Positions 45,024 to 54,195 of a DNA stretch of 64,000 bases are shown here, piece by piece. The stretch lies in assembly GCF_037203705.1 (NCBI RefSeq), contig NZ_JBBCAT010000001.1, positions 1,461,418 to 1,525,417 on the forward strand, written 5' to 3'. This DNA comes from Prosthecomicrobium sp. N25 (GTDB lineage Bacteria > Pseudomonadota > Alphaproteobacteria > Rhizobiales > Ancalomicrobiaceae). The notes beneath the pieces were generated by a model, which did not search any database, had not been told where the DNA came from, and worked only from the letters and a program-made list of their open reading frames with translations. A program made the translations under genes and the position numbers. Every line of letters starts with the position of its first letter. The first letter of the stretch is position 1.

Positions 45024-46009
45024 GCCGGGTCCAGGGTGCCGCATCCTACCAGTCCGCGCCGCGCGTCGGTGCGCCGGCCCGCCCCGGGCCCGCGCGCGGC
45101 GGCGACTCCACCATGCGCCGGCCGCCGGTGTCCGACCTCGAGGCACGGCTCGCTCTCGACCCGCCGGGCGGACTGCCGTACCGCATGGCCATGCTGGCGC
45201 TCCAGAATCCGGTCAAGTCCGGCGGCGTCCTGGTCTCCGCGCTCGCCGCGCTGATGATCGTCTCCAACGCGGTCGGCAGCCAGCCGCGCCGCCACCCCGC
45301 ACCGCTTTTCGAGACGCGGCCCTTCGCGACCGCGCCGGCCCCCGGTCCGCGCACGCCCGACCGGTCCCAGGCCGGCGACGCCCCGGTGCGCCCGGCCACG
45401 CCCCCGCCGCCGCGGCCGGCGGCGAGCGCCGAGCCCCCGGTCCGCACCGCGGCCGCCCCGGAGCCCGCGCCCGCGGCCCCGCAGACCGCGGCGTCCGGCG
45501 CCAACCCCGCCGCGACCGCGAAGCCGAAGCCCCGGACCGAACCCTCCACCCTGGTCCACGACGTCCAGGTCGTCCTCAAGGACCGCGGCCTCTACACGGG
45601 GCCGCTCGACGGCATCGCCGGGCCCGCGACCGCGGATTCGATCCGGGTGCTGGAGCGCCAGCTCGGCCTGCAGCCGACCGGCGAGCCCAGCGAACGGCTG
45701 ATCGCCGCCGTCCAGCCCCGCAGCCAGGCCCCGATCCCGGTACGGACCACGACGGTGATGCCGCCGCCCGCGCCCCTCGGCCGCTACAGCGGACCCGAGC
45801 CCCTCGCCGCGGGCGGCGACGAACGCCTGCAGAAGGTCCAGCGCGCCCTGCTGGCCACCGGGTTCGGCCCCGTCCGCACGGACGGCAAGATGGACGAGCG
45901 CACCCAGGACGCGATCCGCCGCTACGAGCTCGACCGCGGCTGGCCCGTGACCGGCAAGCTCTCCGACCGCCTGGTCCTCGACACCATGATGGCCGCCAAC
46001 ACCCGCTGA
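45020..46009 (+). CDS. Membrane-anchored peptidoglycan-binding protein
   Basis: 329 aa. One membrane helix near residue 75 (VLVSALAALMIVSNAVG) precedes an Ala/Pro-rich linker and two peptidoglycan-binding-1 modules: KDRGLYTGPLDGIAGPATAD (about 195) and ATGFGPVRTDGKMDERTQDA (about 290). It is coupled to the sensor kinase upstream by a 4-nt overlap, so it may relay wall state or position the kinase; this is inference. Confidence 0.9.
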   Translation: MSRVQGAASYQSAPRVGAPARPGPARGGDSTMRRPPVSDLEARLALDPPGGLPYRMAMLALQNPVKSGGVLVSALAALMIVSNAVGSQPRRHPAPLFETRPFATAPAPGPRTPDRSQAGDAPVRPATPPPPRPAASAEPPVRTAAAPEPAPAAPQTAASGANPAATAKPKPRTEPSTLVHDVQVVLKDRGLYTGPLDGIAGPATADSIRVLERQLGLQPTGEPSERLIAAVQPRSQAPIPVRTTTVMPPPAPLGRYSGPEPLAAGGDERLQKVQRALLATGFGPVRTDGKMDERTQDAIRRYELDRGWPVTGKLSDRLVLDTMMAANTR

Positions 46010-46113
46010 GGCGGGCAAAGGCGGCCGCCCGGGCGTCCGCAGCCGGTCCGCCGGGGCCTTCGGGCTTTACAGCCCCGCCCCCGCGCCATACCTCCGGGCA
46101 CGGAGGATCCCGA

Positions 46114-46494
46114 ATGCAGAGGCTCAAGTCCGGACTGTGGGTGGCCGCGTACATCCGCCGGCTCGCCCACGAGGGCGTCACCGCCGTCGTGCTCCGCCAC
46201 GGGGCGGACGACGCCGGCGCCATCTTCGTGAAGGTCGCCCGGCTGGACGGGACGGCCGACCTCTACGGGCCGGCCCCGCAAGCCTTCTTCGACGCCGACG
46301 ACAGCGGCGAGCGCCGCTTCGAGCGGATCTTCCAGGGTGTGCCGGAGTCCGACGCGGAGGCACGGATCGGGCGCGAGCGGGGCTTCGATCCCGATCTCTG
46401 GGCCGTGGAGGTGGAGGACCGGCACGGCCGGCATTTCCTCGAACTCGCCGGCGAGCCGCGCCCCGACCCCTTCGCGGGCCTGTTCCGCCGCTGA
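46114..46494 (+). CDS. DUF1491 family protein
   Basis: 126 aa. MQRLKSGLWVAAYIRRLAHE opens the family, followed by VKVARLDGTADLYGPAPQ and DPDLWAVEVEDRHG. Small cytoplasmic proteins of alphaproteobacteria with no known function. ATG follows GGAGG at about 12 nt. About 100 nt of intergenic sequence separate it from the preceding gene. Confidence 0.92.
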   Translation: MQRLKSGLWVAAYIRRLAHEGVTAVVLRHGADDAGAIFVKVARLDGTADLYGPAPQAFFDADDSGERRFERIFQGVPESDAEARIGRERGFDPDLWAVEVEDRHGRHFLELAGEPRPDPFAGLFRR

Positions 46495-46518
46495 CTCTCG
46501 GGGCCGTTCGGCGGCGGC

Positions 46519-47613
46519 TCAGCCCCGGCCGGACTTGCGGTCCCGCATCGCCGCGCGGCGGGGCGCCCGTTGGCGGGCCTCCGGCTCGCCGGTGTCCTGG
46601 AGCTGGCGGAGCGCCGTGCCCTTCCGGGCCGGACGGCCGCGCCAGTGATCGAGAAGCACCCCGGCCGTATCGGCGTCCAGGCTGCCGATGAGCAGCGTCA
46701 GGGCCCGGGTCTGCCAGTAGCTGCGCGAGGCGGCCCGATCGGCCAGGATGAGGAGCCCGGTCGCCGCGGCGGGCTCGAGGGCGAGCGCGGCCAGGCCGAC
46801 CGCCAGGGCCTCGCCCGTCGGGTCCGCGCAGACGCGCGCCGCCAGGGGGGCGGGCAGGGCGAGGGCCTCGGCGACGAGCGCCTCGAACCCGGCGTGGTCC
46901 CGCGCCGCCAGGAGCTTGTGCGCCCGTGCCTCGAAACCGGACGGGGGCTCGTTCGGAGGTCTCGGGCGGGCCTTGAGCCGGCCCCGGGCGGCCTCGGCGG
47001 CGGCGGTCCGCAGCGCGATGGCGCGCCCGTCGGCGTCGAGGTCCAGAAAGGCTGCCATGGCGAGGTCGGCCGGCGCCTCCGGCCGGCGCGCCAGCCGGCG
47101 CAGGATCTCGGGCGACCCGGCCTCCCGCCGCAGGGCCTGCACCGCGCCCGGCTCCAGCACCACGCCGCGATTGTCCAGGAGGCGCGCCAGGACCTCCACG
47201 TCGCCGGTGTGGATCAGCGCCTCGACCACGCTCCCGTCGAGGCCGGGCCGGCCCGCCACGAGGGCGCGGATCTCCGGGCCGCTCCGCCCGACGATCCGGA
47301 CCAGGTCCACCGGAGCGAGCGCCGGGCTCGTTCCGACGAAGCGCCCGGCGACGGCCGGCACGTCGAGCCCGATCGCGGCGGCGACGCGAACCGGCAGGTC
47401 GGGGCGCCCGGCGAGCCGGGCCGCCACCTCGGCGCGGTCCGCCTCCGGCGCGTCGGCCGAGATGGAGAGATAGAGCTCTTCGAACAGCGCCAGGTCGTCG
47501 CGGCGATGGGCCGGGTGGCTCAGGAACAGGTCCGCCAGCGCCCTCAGCAGCGTCGACGATCGATCCGCCTGACCGAGCGACGAGAAGCGCAGGAAGCCTT
47601 CGGACGGGAACAT
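46519..47613 (-). CDS. DUF2336 domain protein
   Basis: 364 aa from ATG at 47613 (MFPSEGFLRFSSLGQADRSS). It is largely helical with repeats such as LADLFLSHPAHRRDDLALFE and RLLDNRGVVLEPGAVQALRR, the pattern of DUF2336 helical-repeat (HEAT-like) proteins. The basic C-terminal tail is disordered in appearance. Some DUF2336 proteins in alphaproteobacteria have links to cell-cycle regulation, but nothing here shows a role. Divergent to the small conserved protein at 47932, sharing a region with a CtrA box. Confidence 0.85.
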   Translation of the reverse strand: MFPSEGFLRFSSLGQADRSSTLLRALADLFLSHPAHRRDDLALFEELYLSISADAPEADRAEVAARLAGRPDLPVRVAAAIGLDVPAVAGRFVGTSPALAPVDLVRIVGRSGPEIRALVAGRPGLDGSVVEALIHTGDVEVLARLLDNRGVVLEPGAVQALRREAGSPEILRRLARRPEAPADLAMAAFLDLDADGRAIALRTAAAEAARGRLKARPRPPNEPPSGFEARAHKLLAARDHAGFEALVAEALALPAPLAARVCADPTGEALAVGLAALALEPAAATGLLILADRAASRSYWQTRALTLLIGSLDADTAGVLLDHWRGRPARKGTALRQLQDTGEPEARQRAPRRAAMRDRKSGRG

Positions 47614-47931
47614 GGACAAGCCCGGACTCGAAACGCGGCACGGAAGGCGCCGCGGCCTTCGCCGCGGCCGGCACCCCGGCGCCGCTCCCCTTCGCGACGC
47701 CGCCCCGGAGCCCGGAAGACGGGTCTGGGTGGGCATCGAAGTCACAGGGGAACGGGCGCGAGATCCCGTAAGGGATCGTGCACCGAACTCGTTAAGGCTG
47801 CGTTAACCTCGAAAGGCGTCAGATCCGGTCGAAGGCGGTTCCGAACCGTCCGAGTGGTGAGGAATTCGTATCCGGGGCGTATCCTTCCGGCTCGGCCTTC
47901 GGGCGTACCGCAAGCATTGTGGAGAGCCCTC
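47614..47931. other. Divergent intergenic region with hairpin and CtrA box
   Basis: 318 nt between the DUF2336 gene and the small conserved gene. It holds a hairpin at 47762-47777 (GATCCC-GTAA-GGGATC) and, 15 nt further, the CtrA box. The segment near 47612-47720 is GC-rich with no recognisable open frame. Confidence 0.55.
47792..47807. promoter_or_regulatory. CtrA box, TTAA-N7-TTAAC
   Basis: TTAAGGCTGCGTTAAC is an exact match to the CtrA binding consensus. It lies 125 nt upstream of the ATG of the small conserved gene and about 180 nt upstream of the DUF2336 gene on the other strand. Confidence 0.65.
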
Positions 47932-48123
47932 ATGGGTACCATTCTCGTCTTCGATCCGGCGCGGCGCCGGACGGACCGCAAGGATCCGTCCACCGGTCCC
48001 GCCCAGTTGCTCTTCTTCACCGGCATCCGCTACGAACGTCACGCCGACGCGGCCGCCCCGGAGATCCGACCGGCGCGGGGACCGCGGGGCAACGGACGCA
48101 CGGGCCGCAGGCGCCGGGCGTGA
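47932..48123 (+). CDS. Conserved small protein, 63 aa
   Basis: It begins MGTILVFDPARRRTDRKDPS and includes AQLLFFTGIRYERHAD, followed by a basic tail. Proteins of this small, charged type are conserved in Rhizobiales in my memory (FFTGVRYER-like motif) but have no known function. GGAG 9 nt upstream supports the start. Its stop overlaps the start of the next gene as GTGA. Confidence 0.7.
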   Translation: MGTILVFDPARRRTDRKDPSTGPAQLLFFTGIRYERHADAAAPEIRPARGPRGNGRTGRRRRA

Positions 48124-48947
48124 GCGGCCGCAAAGCCACGACCCTGGCGGCCTTCGCGCTCGCCGCGCTCGCTTCGGGCTGCGACCGGCCGCCCGGCGGC
48201 TGGGGGCGCACGACCGGAGACTTCGGTCGTGCCGAGCCGTCCGTCATGAACGATACGATCCTGCCCGCCGCCGGCAGCCTCGTCGCCGAATATGTCCGAG
48301 GCGAACCGGTCTCCGGCTTCAACCGCACTGACCGCGAGGACACGCTGCGCGACCGCGCCTGGACCCTCGTCGTCCCGCCCCACGCCAACGACTGGATCGG
48401 CGACCTGCTGGTCGAAGGCCAGCGCACCCGCCTGCTGCCGGAGATCGACCACCGCTACAACACGCAGGCCTACTACAATTTCCTCCGCTCCGAGCGTTTC
48501 GCCTCCAGCGAGGCGCGCTGGTCGCGGGTGCTGGACGACATGGGCAAGGACGGTGAGCTCGTCGGCCCCTTCTGGCGCCTCGCCTGCCGGGTCGCCGCCG
48601 ACGACCGTGCCCGCATGGTCTCCCTGGACGGCCGGGCCGACCCCGCTGTCCGCGAGCTGGCCAACGCCACGGCCCGGGTCGACGAGAACGCCCGCGTGGT
48701 GGATTGGGTCTGGCGCGCCATGCGCTTCCGCCTCGCCTCCTACCGGTCCGCCATCGACCGCATGGCCGTCGAGACCCCGACGGACCGACTCTACCAGGTC
48801 AACGTCGGATGGAGCGGCCTGCAGGCCGCCATAGCGGCCGCCGAGGCGCAGGACTGCGTGCGCAAGGCCATGGCGGTGGCCGCACCGGTGCGGCCCTCGC
48901 GCCTGCGCGATCCGGCCTCGGTCAACGAAGTCGTGCCGCAGAAGTGA
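48120..48947 (+). CDS. Hypothetical lipoprotein
   Basis: 275 aa, GTG start overlapping the previous stop. Signal with lipobox: VSGRKATTLAAFALAALASGCD, so the Cys at residue 21 would be lipid-modified. The mature body is mostly helical (LLPEIDHRYNTQAYYNFLRS, ARWSRVLDDMGKDGELVGPF). No family recognised. It is translationally coupled to the small conserved gene and ends 7 nt from the convergent DUF1254-like gene. Confidence 0.78.
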   Translation: MSGRKATTLAAFALAALASGCDRPPGGWGRTTGDFGRAEPSVMNDTILPAAGSLVAEYVRGEPVSGFNRTDREDTLRDRAWTLVVPPHANDWIGDLLVEGQRTRLLPEIDHRYNTQAYYNFLRSERFASSEARWSRVLDDMGKDGELVGPFWRLACRVAADDRARMVSLDGRADPAVRELANATARVDENARVVDWVWRAMRFRLASYRSAIDRMAVETPTDRLYQVNVGWSGLQAAIAAAEAQDCVRKAMAVAAPVRPSRLRDPASVNEVVPQK

Positions 48948-48954
48948 CCGCGGC

Positions 48955-49506
48955 TCAGCCGAGCGGGTAGGGCGCGCAGGTCGCCTTCTGGATCGCCAGC
49001 TCCGCGTCGCGCGTGTCCGCCGGCGTCGGCGCGAAGACGCGGATGATGGCGAAGCCGCGCGCCGAGGCCCAGTCGACGATGATGGTGTCGTTGAAGTCGG
49101 CCGGCGGATTGTCCCGGATGTCGGCGATTTGGTCCTGGCTGGCGATCAGGATGTCGACCGGCTTCTGGCCGACCGACCGGTCGTTGAGGTTGTAGGCGTT
49201 CACACCGCGTCCGTTGAAGACCGCGATCGACCAGTAGAGGTCCGGCAGCGTCGCCCGGATCCGCACCGGGTTGTCGTCGAGGCGGAACCGGCAGGCGAAT
49301 TCCGCGAAGGCCGGATCGATCAGCGGCAGCGTGTCGACGCCCGGCCCGGGGCGTGGGATCGGGTTGAACGCCTGGTCCGGCCCGAGCGCCGCGATGCGCG
49401 CCCAGGCGTCGTTCTCCGCGACGCGCGGCAGGCCGAGCACTGCCACGATGTGGATGACCCCGCCCAGCACGAGTCCGAACAGGATCGCGTAGAGCACGCG
49501 CGTCAT
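48955..49506 (-). CDS. DUF1254 domain-like membrane protein
   Basis: 183 aa. An N-terminal helix (TRVLYAILFGLVLGGVIHIV) anchors a domain with YWSIAVFNGRGVNAYNLND and a late RVFAPTPADTRDAELA, as in DUF1254-type proteins. ATG overlaps the DUF1214 gene stop (ATGA), giving a coupled pair. DUF1254/1214 pairs are common in alphaproteobacteria; function unknown. Confidence 0.82.
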   Translation of the reverse strand: MTRVLYAILFGLVLGGVIHIVAVLGLPRVAENDAWARIAALGPDQAFNPIPRPGPGVDTLPLIDPAFAEFACRFRLDDNPVRIRATLPDLYWSIAVFNGRGVNAYNLNDRSVGQKPVDILIASQDQIADIRDNPPADFNDTIIVDWASARGFAIIRVFAPTPADTRDAELAIQKATCAPYPLG

Positions 49507-50078
49507 CGGCAGCCCCGCGGCAGGACCCGGGGCATCTCGATCTGCCCGGCGGTCGCGGGAATCGCGGCCGGGCTGTCGTAGAGCCGCAGGATCAGGGTCA
49601 AGGCGCCGCTGTCCGGCAGCGGCAGCCAGTTGCCGGGCCGCGCCTGCGGGGAGAGTGCCACCTCGATGTGCCCGTCCGGCCGGCGCAGCACCTCGCGGCT
49701 GGTGAAGAAGGTCCGGCCCGACCGGTGCGCCGGCGGGTCCCCCTTGGCGTCGACCACCCCGAGCGTCCAAAGGCGCGCCGGCGGCGTCTCGCCCGAGAGG
49801 AGATACTCGCAGCCGCCGCGGATCGGCTGCCCGTTCGAATCGCGCGTGGCGAAGAACGCGATTCCCTCGCCGGCCCCGAGCGGTACCTGGGCCGTCCTGG
49901 CGATCAGGGCGCGCGCATAGGGATCCGGCGCCGTGCTCCCGCCCTCCGGCCACGCGGTCCATTCCCCGGCCCGGTAGGTGCGGAACAGCCATCCCTCGCC
50001 CACGGCCAGATAGGTCGAGCCGAGCCCGGCGACGACCGCCACGATGACCGCGAGGAGGATTTCGAGGGCGAAACGCAA
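49503..50078 (-). CDS. DUF1214 domain membrane protein
   Basis: 191 aa. N-terminal helix FALEILLAVIVAVVAGLGST, then a periplasmic beta-rich domain with FFATRDSNGQPIRGGCEYLL, a terminal LALSPQARPGNWLPLP-like stretch and a final RLYDSPAAIP; the last resembles the DUF1214 conserved end. Partner of the DUF1254-like gene downstream, to which it is coupled. It is preceded by PBP1A on the same strand, with about 130 nt between. Confidence 0.85.
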   Translation of the reverse strand: MRFALEILLAVIVAVVAGLGSTYLAVGEGWLFRTYRAGEWTAWPEGGSTAPDPYARALIARTAQVPLGAGEGIAFFATRDSNGQPIRGGCEYLLSGETPPARLWTLGVVDAKGDPPAHRSGRTFFTSREVLRRPDGHIEVALSPQARPGNWLPLPDSGALTLILRLYDSPAAIPATAGQIEMPRVLPRGCR

Positions 50079-50210
50079 GAGAACGATCCGGCTGCCGCAT
50101 GGGGGTCGCGCGGGTCATCCTTCGGGGACGACTCGGCTGCCGTCAATGGGTCGCGCGCCGGGCCAAGGCCGATCGTCGCCGACCGCGACCCGCCTGCGAC
50201 GGTCCCTTGC

Positions 50211-52556
50211 TCAGTTGACCGCGGCGAGCCGCCCGGCCGGGCCGCCGACCGGCGTCACCGACCCCGAGGCGCCGCCGACCGGCTGCAGCCCGCCGTCCCG
50301 GGCCGGGGCGGCCGGGGCCTTGCCGGGTTCGAGCGCACCCTGCCGGCCGACCGGAGCCAGTCCGCCCTGGCGTCCGACCGGCGGCGCCGACTTCATCAGG
50401 CTCTCGATGTCGGTCAGGACGCCGATCGTGCGCACCGAGAGCTGCCGGGGCCTCTCGGCCGGCTGCCCGCCAGCGACCTCGGTCAGCCCGGGCTTGCCCG
50501 GCTGTCCCGCCTGGCCCGGGGCGCCCGGCTTGGCACCCGCCACCGCGGCCGGCTCCGAACCCTTGCGCACCGGCGGCGGCGCGCCCGGCATCTGCTTCAG
50601 CTCGACGTTCTGATGCGCGAAGGCCATGATGTCCTTCCACATCTGCGCCGGGATGAGCCCGCCCGTGACCTTCTCCATCGGGCGGTAGTCGTCGTTGCCG
50701 ACCCAGACCGCCGTCACGTAGTTGCCCGTGTAGCCGATGAACCACGCGTCCCGGTAGGACTGGGTCGTGCCGGTCTTGCCGGCCGCCGGGATGCCCTCCA
50801 GGATCGCCCGCCGGGCCGTGCCGTTCTCGACGACCTGCAGCATCATCTGGTTCATCTCCATCGCCTTGTCGACCGGCATGATCTGCTCCGGCGGCTTCAC
50901 CTGGGTCTTGTGATCCCAGATCACGGTCCCGGACGTCGTCAGGATCTGATCGATCGCGTAGGGGTGCACCCGCCGGCCGCCGTTGGCGAAGGCGGCGTAG
51001 CCGGCCGCCTGGTCCAACACTGTCAGTTCCATCGCGCCGAGCACGAAGGGCCAGTCCGGCTTGTCGGGAAGGGTGATGCCGAAGCGCCGCGTGGTCGCCA
51101 CGACCCGGTCGCGGCCGATGTCGCGGGCGAGCTGCACCGGGATCGAGTTGATCGACTTGGCGAGCGCGGTCGTCAGCGTCATCGCGCCCGAGAAGCCGCC
51201 CGAGTAGTTCTTCGGGCACCAGTCGCCGATGCAGGTCGGCTGGTCGACCACCCGCGAATTGGGGTTGCGGCCGGCCAGCAGTGCGGTCGCGTACACGTAG
51301 GGCTTGAACGACGAGCCCGGCTGCCGCTTCGCCCGGACCGCGCGATTGAACTGGCTGGCGCCGTAGTCTCGCCCGCCCACGATGCCGCGCACGGCGCCGT
51401 CGGGCTCCATCACCACGGTCGCGCTCTGACCGATGTCGAGCTCCTGGCCGAATTGCCGGAGCGTGTTCTCGGTCACCTCCTCGGCCTTCTTCTGGATGCC
51501 GATGTCGATCGTCGACTTCACCACGATGGTGTGGTCGGCCGGCGAGAGCGCCTGGACCTCGTCGAAGGCGTAGTCGAGGAAGTAGTCCGGCGTGTAGTCC
51601 CGCCGCCGGTCGACCGCCTTGGCGGGATTGCGCCGCGCCGCCAGCACCTGGCCCTCGGTCAGGAACCCGGCCTGGACCATGTTGGTCAGCACCTCGTTGG
51701 CGCGTGCCCGGGCGTTCGGCAGGTTGACGTGCGGCGCGTACTTGGTCGGGGCCTTGTAGAGCCCGGACAGCATCGCGGCCTCGGCGAGGTTGATGTCGCG
51801 CACGCTCTTGCCGAAGTAGAACTCGGACGCCGCCGCCACTCCGAACGTGCCGCCGCCCATGTAGGCGCGGTCGAGGTAGAGCTTCAGGATCTCGCGCTTC
51901 GTGAGGTTCGCCTCGAGCCAGAAGGCGAGATAGGCCTCCTTGATCTTGCGCTCGAGCGACCGCTCGTTGGTGAGGAAGAGGTTCTTGGCGAGCTGCTGGG
52001 TGAGCGACGAGCCGCCCTGCGTCACGCCCTTGTGGCGGATGTTCTCCACCAGCGCCCGGGCCGTGCCGAAGAAGTCGATGCCGAAATGGTCGAAGAACCG
52101 GCGATCCTCGGTGGCGAGCGTCGCCTTGATCAGGTGGTCCGGGATGTCGTCGAGCGGCACCGTGTCGTTGAGCAGGATGCCGCGCCGTCCGATCTCGACC
52201 CCGTTCCGGTCCAGGAAGGTCACCGAGTAGTCGACCTCCTTGCGCCAGTCCTTCTTGGTCGCCTCGAAGGCGGGCAGCGCGAAGGCGACGAGCAGCACGG
52301 TGCCGGCCGCCCCGAAGGTCATGCCGTCGTCCAGGATCTCGACCAGGCCCCGCTTCCAGCCGGTGACGGTGAACCGGCGCATGAAGGTGTTGAAGGCGAT
52401 GTAGCTCTCGCCGAGTCCCTGGGTGAAGCGGTAGATGGAGGAATCGATCCAGGCGTCGACTTCCAGGAAGCCGAAGCGCCGCCGCCGGGGGGGCGGCGGG
52501 GCCTTGCCGGAGTCGCTCGCCGGGGTGTCGGGCCGTCTCGGATCGGTGTCGCTCAC
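50211..52556 (-). CDS. mrcA: Penicillin-binding protein 1A (bifunctional glycosyltransferase/transpeptidase)
   Basis: 781 aa, GTG start with AGGA 10 nt upstream. Domains: cytoplasmic Pro/Arg-rich head, one membrane helix ([17 protein letters not shown]), glycosyltransferase 51 ([20 protein letters not shown], then [15 protein letters not shown]), and transpeptidase with [11 protein letters not shown] (nucleophilic Ser, SxxK), SINSIP (SxN) and [15 protein letters not shown] (KTG). An Ala/Gly/Pro-rich tail follows. It makes and crosslinks peptidoglycan. A CtrA-like box lies 69 nt upstream of its start. Confidence 0.95.
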   Translation of the reverse strand: MSDTDPRRPDTPASDSGKAPPPPRRRRFGFLEVDAWIDSSIYRFTQGLGESYIAFNTFMRRFTVTGWKRGLVEILDDGMTFGAAGTVLLVAFALPAFEATKKDWRKEVDYSVTFLDRNGVEIGRRGILLNDTVPLDDIPDHLIKATLATEDRRFFDHFGIDFFGTARALVENIRHKGVTQGGSSLTQQLAKNLFLTNERSLERKIKEAYLAFWLEANLTKREILKLYLDRAYMGGGTFGVAAASEFYFGKSVRDINLAEAAMLSGLYKAPTKYAPHVNLPNARARANEVLTNMVQAGFLTEGQVLAARRNPAKAVDRRRDYTPDYFLDYAFDEVQALSPADHTIVVKSTIDIGIQKKAEEVTENTLRQFGQELDIGQSATVVMEPDGAVRGIVGGRDYGASQFNRAVRAKRQPGSSFKPYVYATALLAGRNPNSRVVDQPTCIGDWCPKNYSGGFSGAMTLTTALAKSINSIPVQLARDIGRDRVVATTRRFGITLPDKPDWPFVLGAMELTVLDQAAGYAAFANGGRRVHPYAIDQILTTSGTVIWDHKTQVKPPEQIMPVDKAMEMNQMMLQVVENGTARRAILEGIPAAGKTGTTQSYRDAWFIGYTGNYVTAVWVGNDDYRPMEKVTGGLIPAQMWKDIMAFAHQNVELKQMPGAPPPVRKGSEPAAVAGAKPGAPGQAGQPGKPGLTEVAGGQPAERPRQLSVRTIGVLTDIESLMKSAPPVGRQGGLAPVGRQGALEPGKAPAAPARDGGLQPVGGASGSVTPVGGPAGRLAAVN

Positions 52557-52624
52557 GCGTGGTCTGTCCTGTCGCGGCACGCCCCTGGGGCGGCATTGTC
52601 CCTGGTCGGGACCGGTTCGGTCCG

Positions 52625-52639
52625 TTAAGGAGAGTTTAA
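52625..52639. promoter_or_regulatory. CtrA-like box, TTAA-N7-TTAA
   Basis: TTAAGGAGAGTTTAA (followed by T instead of the consensus C) sits between the PBP1A gene and the Cys-cluster gene, 69 nt upstream of the PBP1A start and 72 nt upstream of the other start. Confidence 0.5.
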
Positions 52640-52710
52640 TGCATGCCCCGTGCCGGGGTCGAGGGGCGCTGCTCCCGGTCCGGCAAACTGTCGACCGCCG
52701 AGCGAGTTCC

Positions 52711-53214
52711 ATGACCGGACAGGACCGGCCCTTCTGGCGCGCCAAGCGCCTCGACGAGATGACGCCGGCGGAGTGGGAGTCCCTCTGCGACGGCTGCGGC
52801 CGCTGCTGCCTGCACAAGCTCGAGGAGGAGGAAACGGGCGACATCTACTGGACGGACGTCGCCTGCCGCCTGCTCGACAGCGGATCCTGCCGCTGTTCCT
52901 CCTACGAGGATCGCCACGACTTCGTCCCCGACTGCGTGGTGCTGGACCCCCGCGAGGTGGTCGAGCAGACCTACACCTGGCTCCCCCCGACCTGCGCCTA
53001 CCGCCTGCTCGCCAACGGCGACGACCTCTATTGGTGGCACCCCCTCGTCAGCGGCGACCCGGAAACCGTGCACGCCGCCGGCATCTCGGTCCGCGACCGC
53101 GTCGTCAGCGAGGAGGACTACGGCGTCGAAGACCTCGAGGACCGCGTGGTCGACTGGCCCGGCGAGATCCCGGTGGTCCCGCCGCCGCCTCCCGTCGGCA
53201 AGCGGAGGAGGTAG
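52711..53214 (+). CDS. YcgN/UPF0260-type cysteine-cluster protein
   Basis: 167 aa. The Cys cluster is [16 protein letters not shown] (about 27) then [26 protein letters not shown] and [12 protein letters not shown], typical of the YkgJ/YcgN group of metal-binding proteins of unknown function. It is the last gene before the gene-transfer-agent cluster on the same strand, with about 450 nt of non-coding DNA between. Confidence 0.9.
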   Translation: MTGQDRPFWRAKRLDEMTPAEWESLCDGCGRCCLHKLEEEETGDIYWTDVACRLLDSGSCRCSSYEDRHDFVPDCVVLDPREVVEQTYTWLPPTCAYRLLANGDDLYWWHPLVSGDPETVHAAGISVRDRVVSEEDYGVEDLEDRVVDWPGEIPVVPPPPPVGKRRR

Positions 53215-53661
53215 GAAAATTTGTCTGTCACAGGAAAATCGTCTTGACAGCATGAGCTGCGTCAGTAGGGTTCAACTACGGTCCACGAGGTGTGGCCGGC
53301 ACGCCTCCAGAGGCTCGCCCATGGCGAGTATCGGCGTTACCGGCCGCCCCGGACATCTACGCCGCCGAGCGATCCCGACACCCCGTTTCGACCCCTTCGC
53401 CCGCGCGGCTTCAGGCCGTCGCGGCGCATCCTCGTGACCGCGGGCTCCCTCGCATCCGCCCTGCGCCCCCGCCTTTCGTTCGGCGATCGAACGGCGGCGC
53501 CACCACACGATCGTCGTCGCCGGCCTGTCCGGATCGTCGCTCGCTCCGATCCCTCGCGGCTGCCGCCATGCCGCGCCGGCTTGCGGGGCGATGACGCGGC
53601 CCACCATGGTTCCGGTCCTGTCCGGCCCTTTCGCGCCGACCCCGACGACCCCGGAGTTCCG
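53215..53661 (+). other. Leader region of the GTA cluster
   Basis: 447 nt with no recognised gene. It includes an exact TTGACA at 53244-53249 but no clear -10, and an inverted repeat CTGTCA-N14-TGACAG (53225-53250). The former could be the -35 of the cluster promoter. No CtrA box was seen here. Confidence 0.45.
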
Positions 53662-54195
53662 ATGCCTCATTCGACCCAGCCGGCCGCCGGTGGCGGCCCC
53701 GATCCGCTGCCCTCGCCCACGGAGGTCGACTGGCCCGCCGTGCGCCTCGCCTACGAGGAGTCGGCGCTGGCGGTCGGCGAGATTCTCCAGCGCTTCCGCA
53801 TCCCCGCGGGCGAGCTCTACCGCCGCGCCGGAGCCGAGGGCTGGCGCCTCCGCCAGCCCAGGACAGGGAAGCCCCGAGGCGGGCGCCGGACCGCGGCCGC
53901 CAAGCCCGGCCGCGCCCGGCCGATCGACCGGGCGGCGCTGGTCGACCGGCTCTTCCAGGTGGTCGAGCGCCAGATCGGCGACATCGAGGCCCGCCTCGCC
54001 CGCGCCCCAGACGCGGAGACGGCGCCGGCCGACGAGAAGGACGCCCGCACGCTCGCCGCCCTCGCCCGCACCCTGGAGCTGCTCATCGGGCTCGAGAAGA
54101 TCGCGGTGCCCCCCGCCGAGACCGCGGAGGTCGACATCGATGCATTCCGTGCCGATATTGCGCGCCGCCTTGCGGGCCTGCGCGGGGAACCCTGA
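53662..54195 (+). CDS. GTA gp1-like protein (small terminase homolog)
   Basis: 177 aa from ATG 53662 with GGAG 6 nt upstream. The N-terminal region has an HTH-like pattern (VRLAYEESALAVGEILQRFR, then IPAGELYRRAGAEGW), as expected for a small terminase that recognises DNA. C-terminal helices with LVDRLFQVVERQIGDIEARL can oligomerise. It overlaps the large terminase by 56 nt. In RcGTA this subunit lacks sequence specificity, allowing generalised packaging. Confidence 0.85.
   Translation: MPHSTQPAAGGGPDPLPSPTEVDWPAVRLAYEESALAVGEILQRFRIPAGELYRRAGAEGWRLRQPRTGKPRGGRRTAAAKPGRARPIDRAALVDRLFQVVERQIGDIEARLARAPDAETAPADEKDARTLAALARTLELLIGLEKIAVPPAETAEVDIDAFRADIARRLAGLRGEP

Noticed and set aside
49668-52628. 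986-codon plus-strand frame opposite PBP1A
   Set aside because: Arg/His/Val-rich antisense frame; PBP1A motifs are clear on the minus strand.
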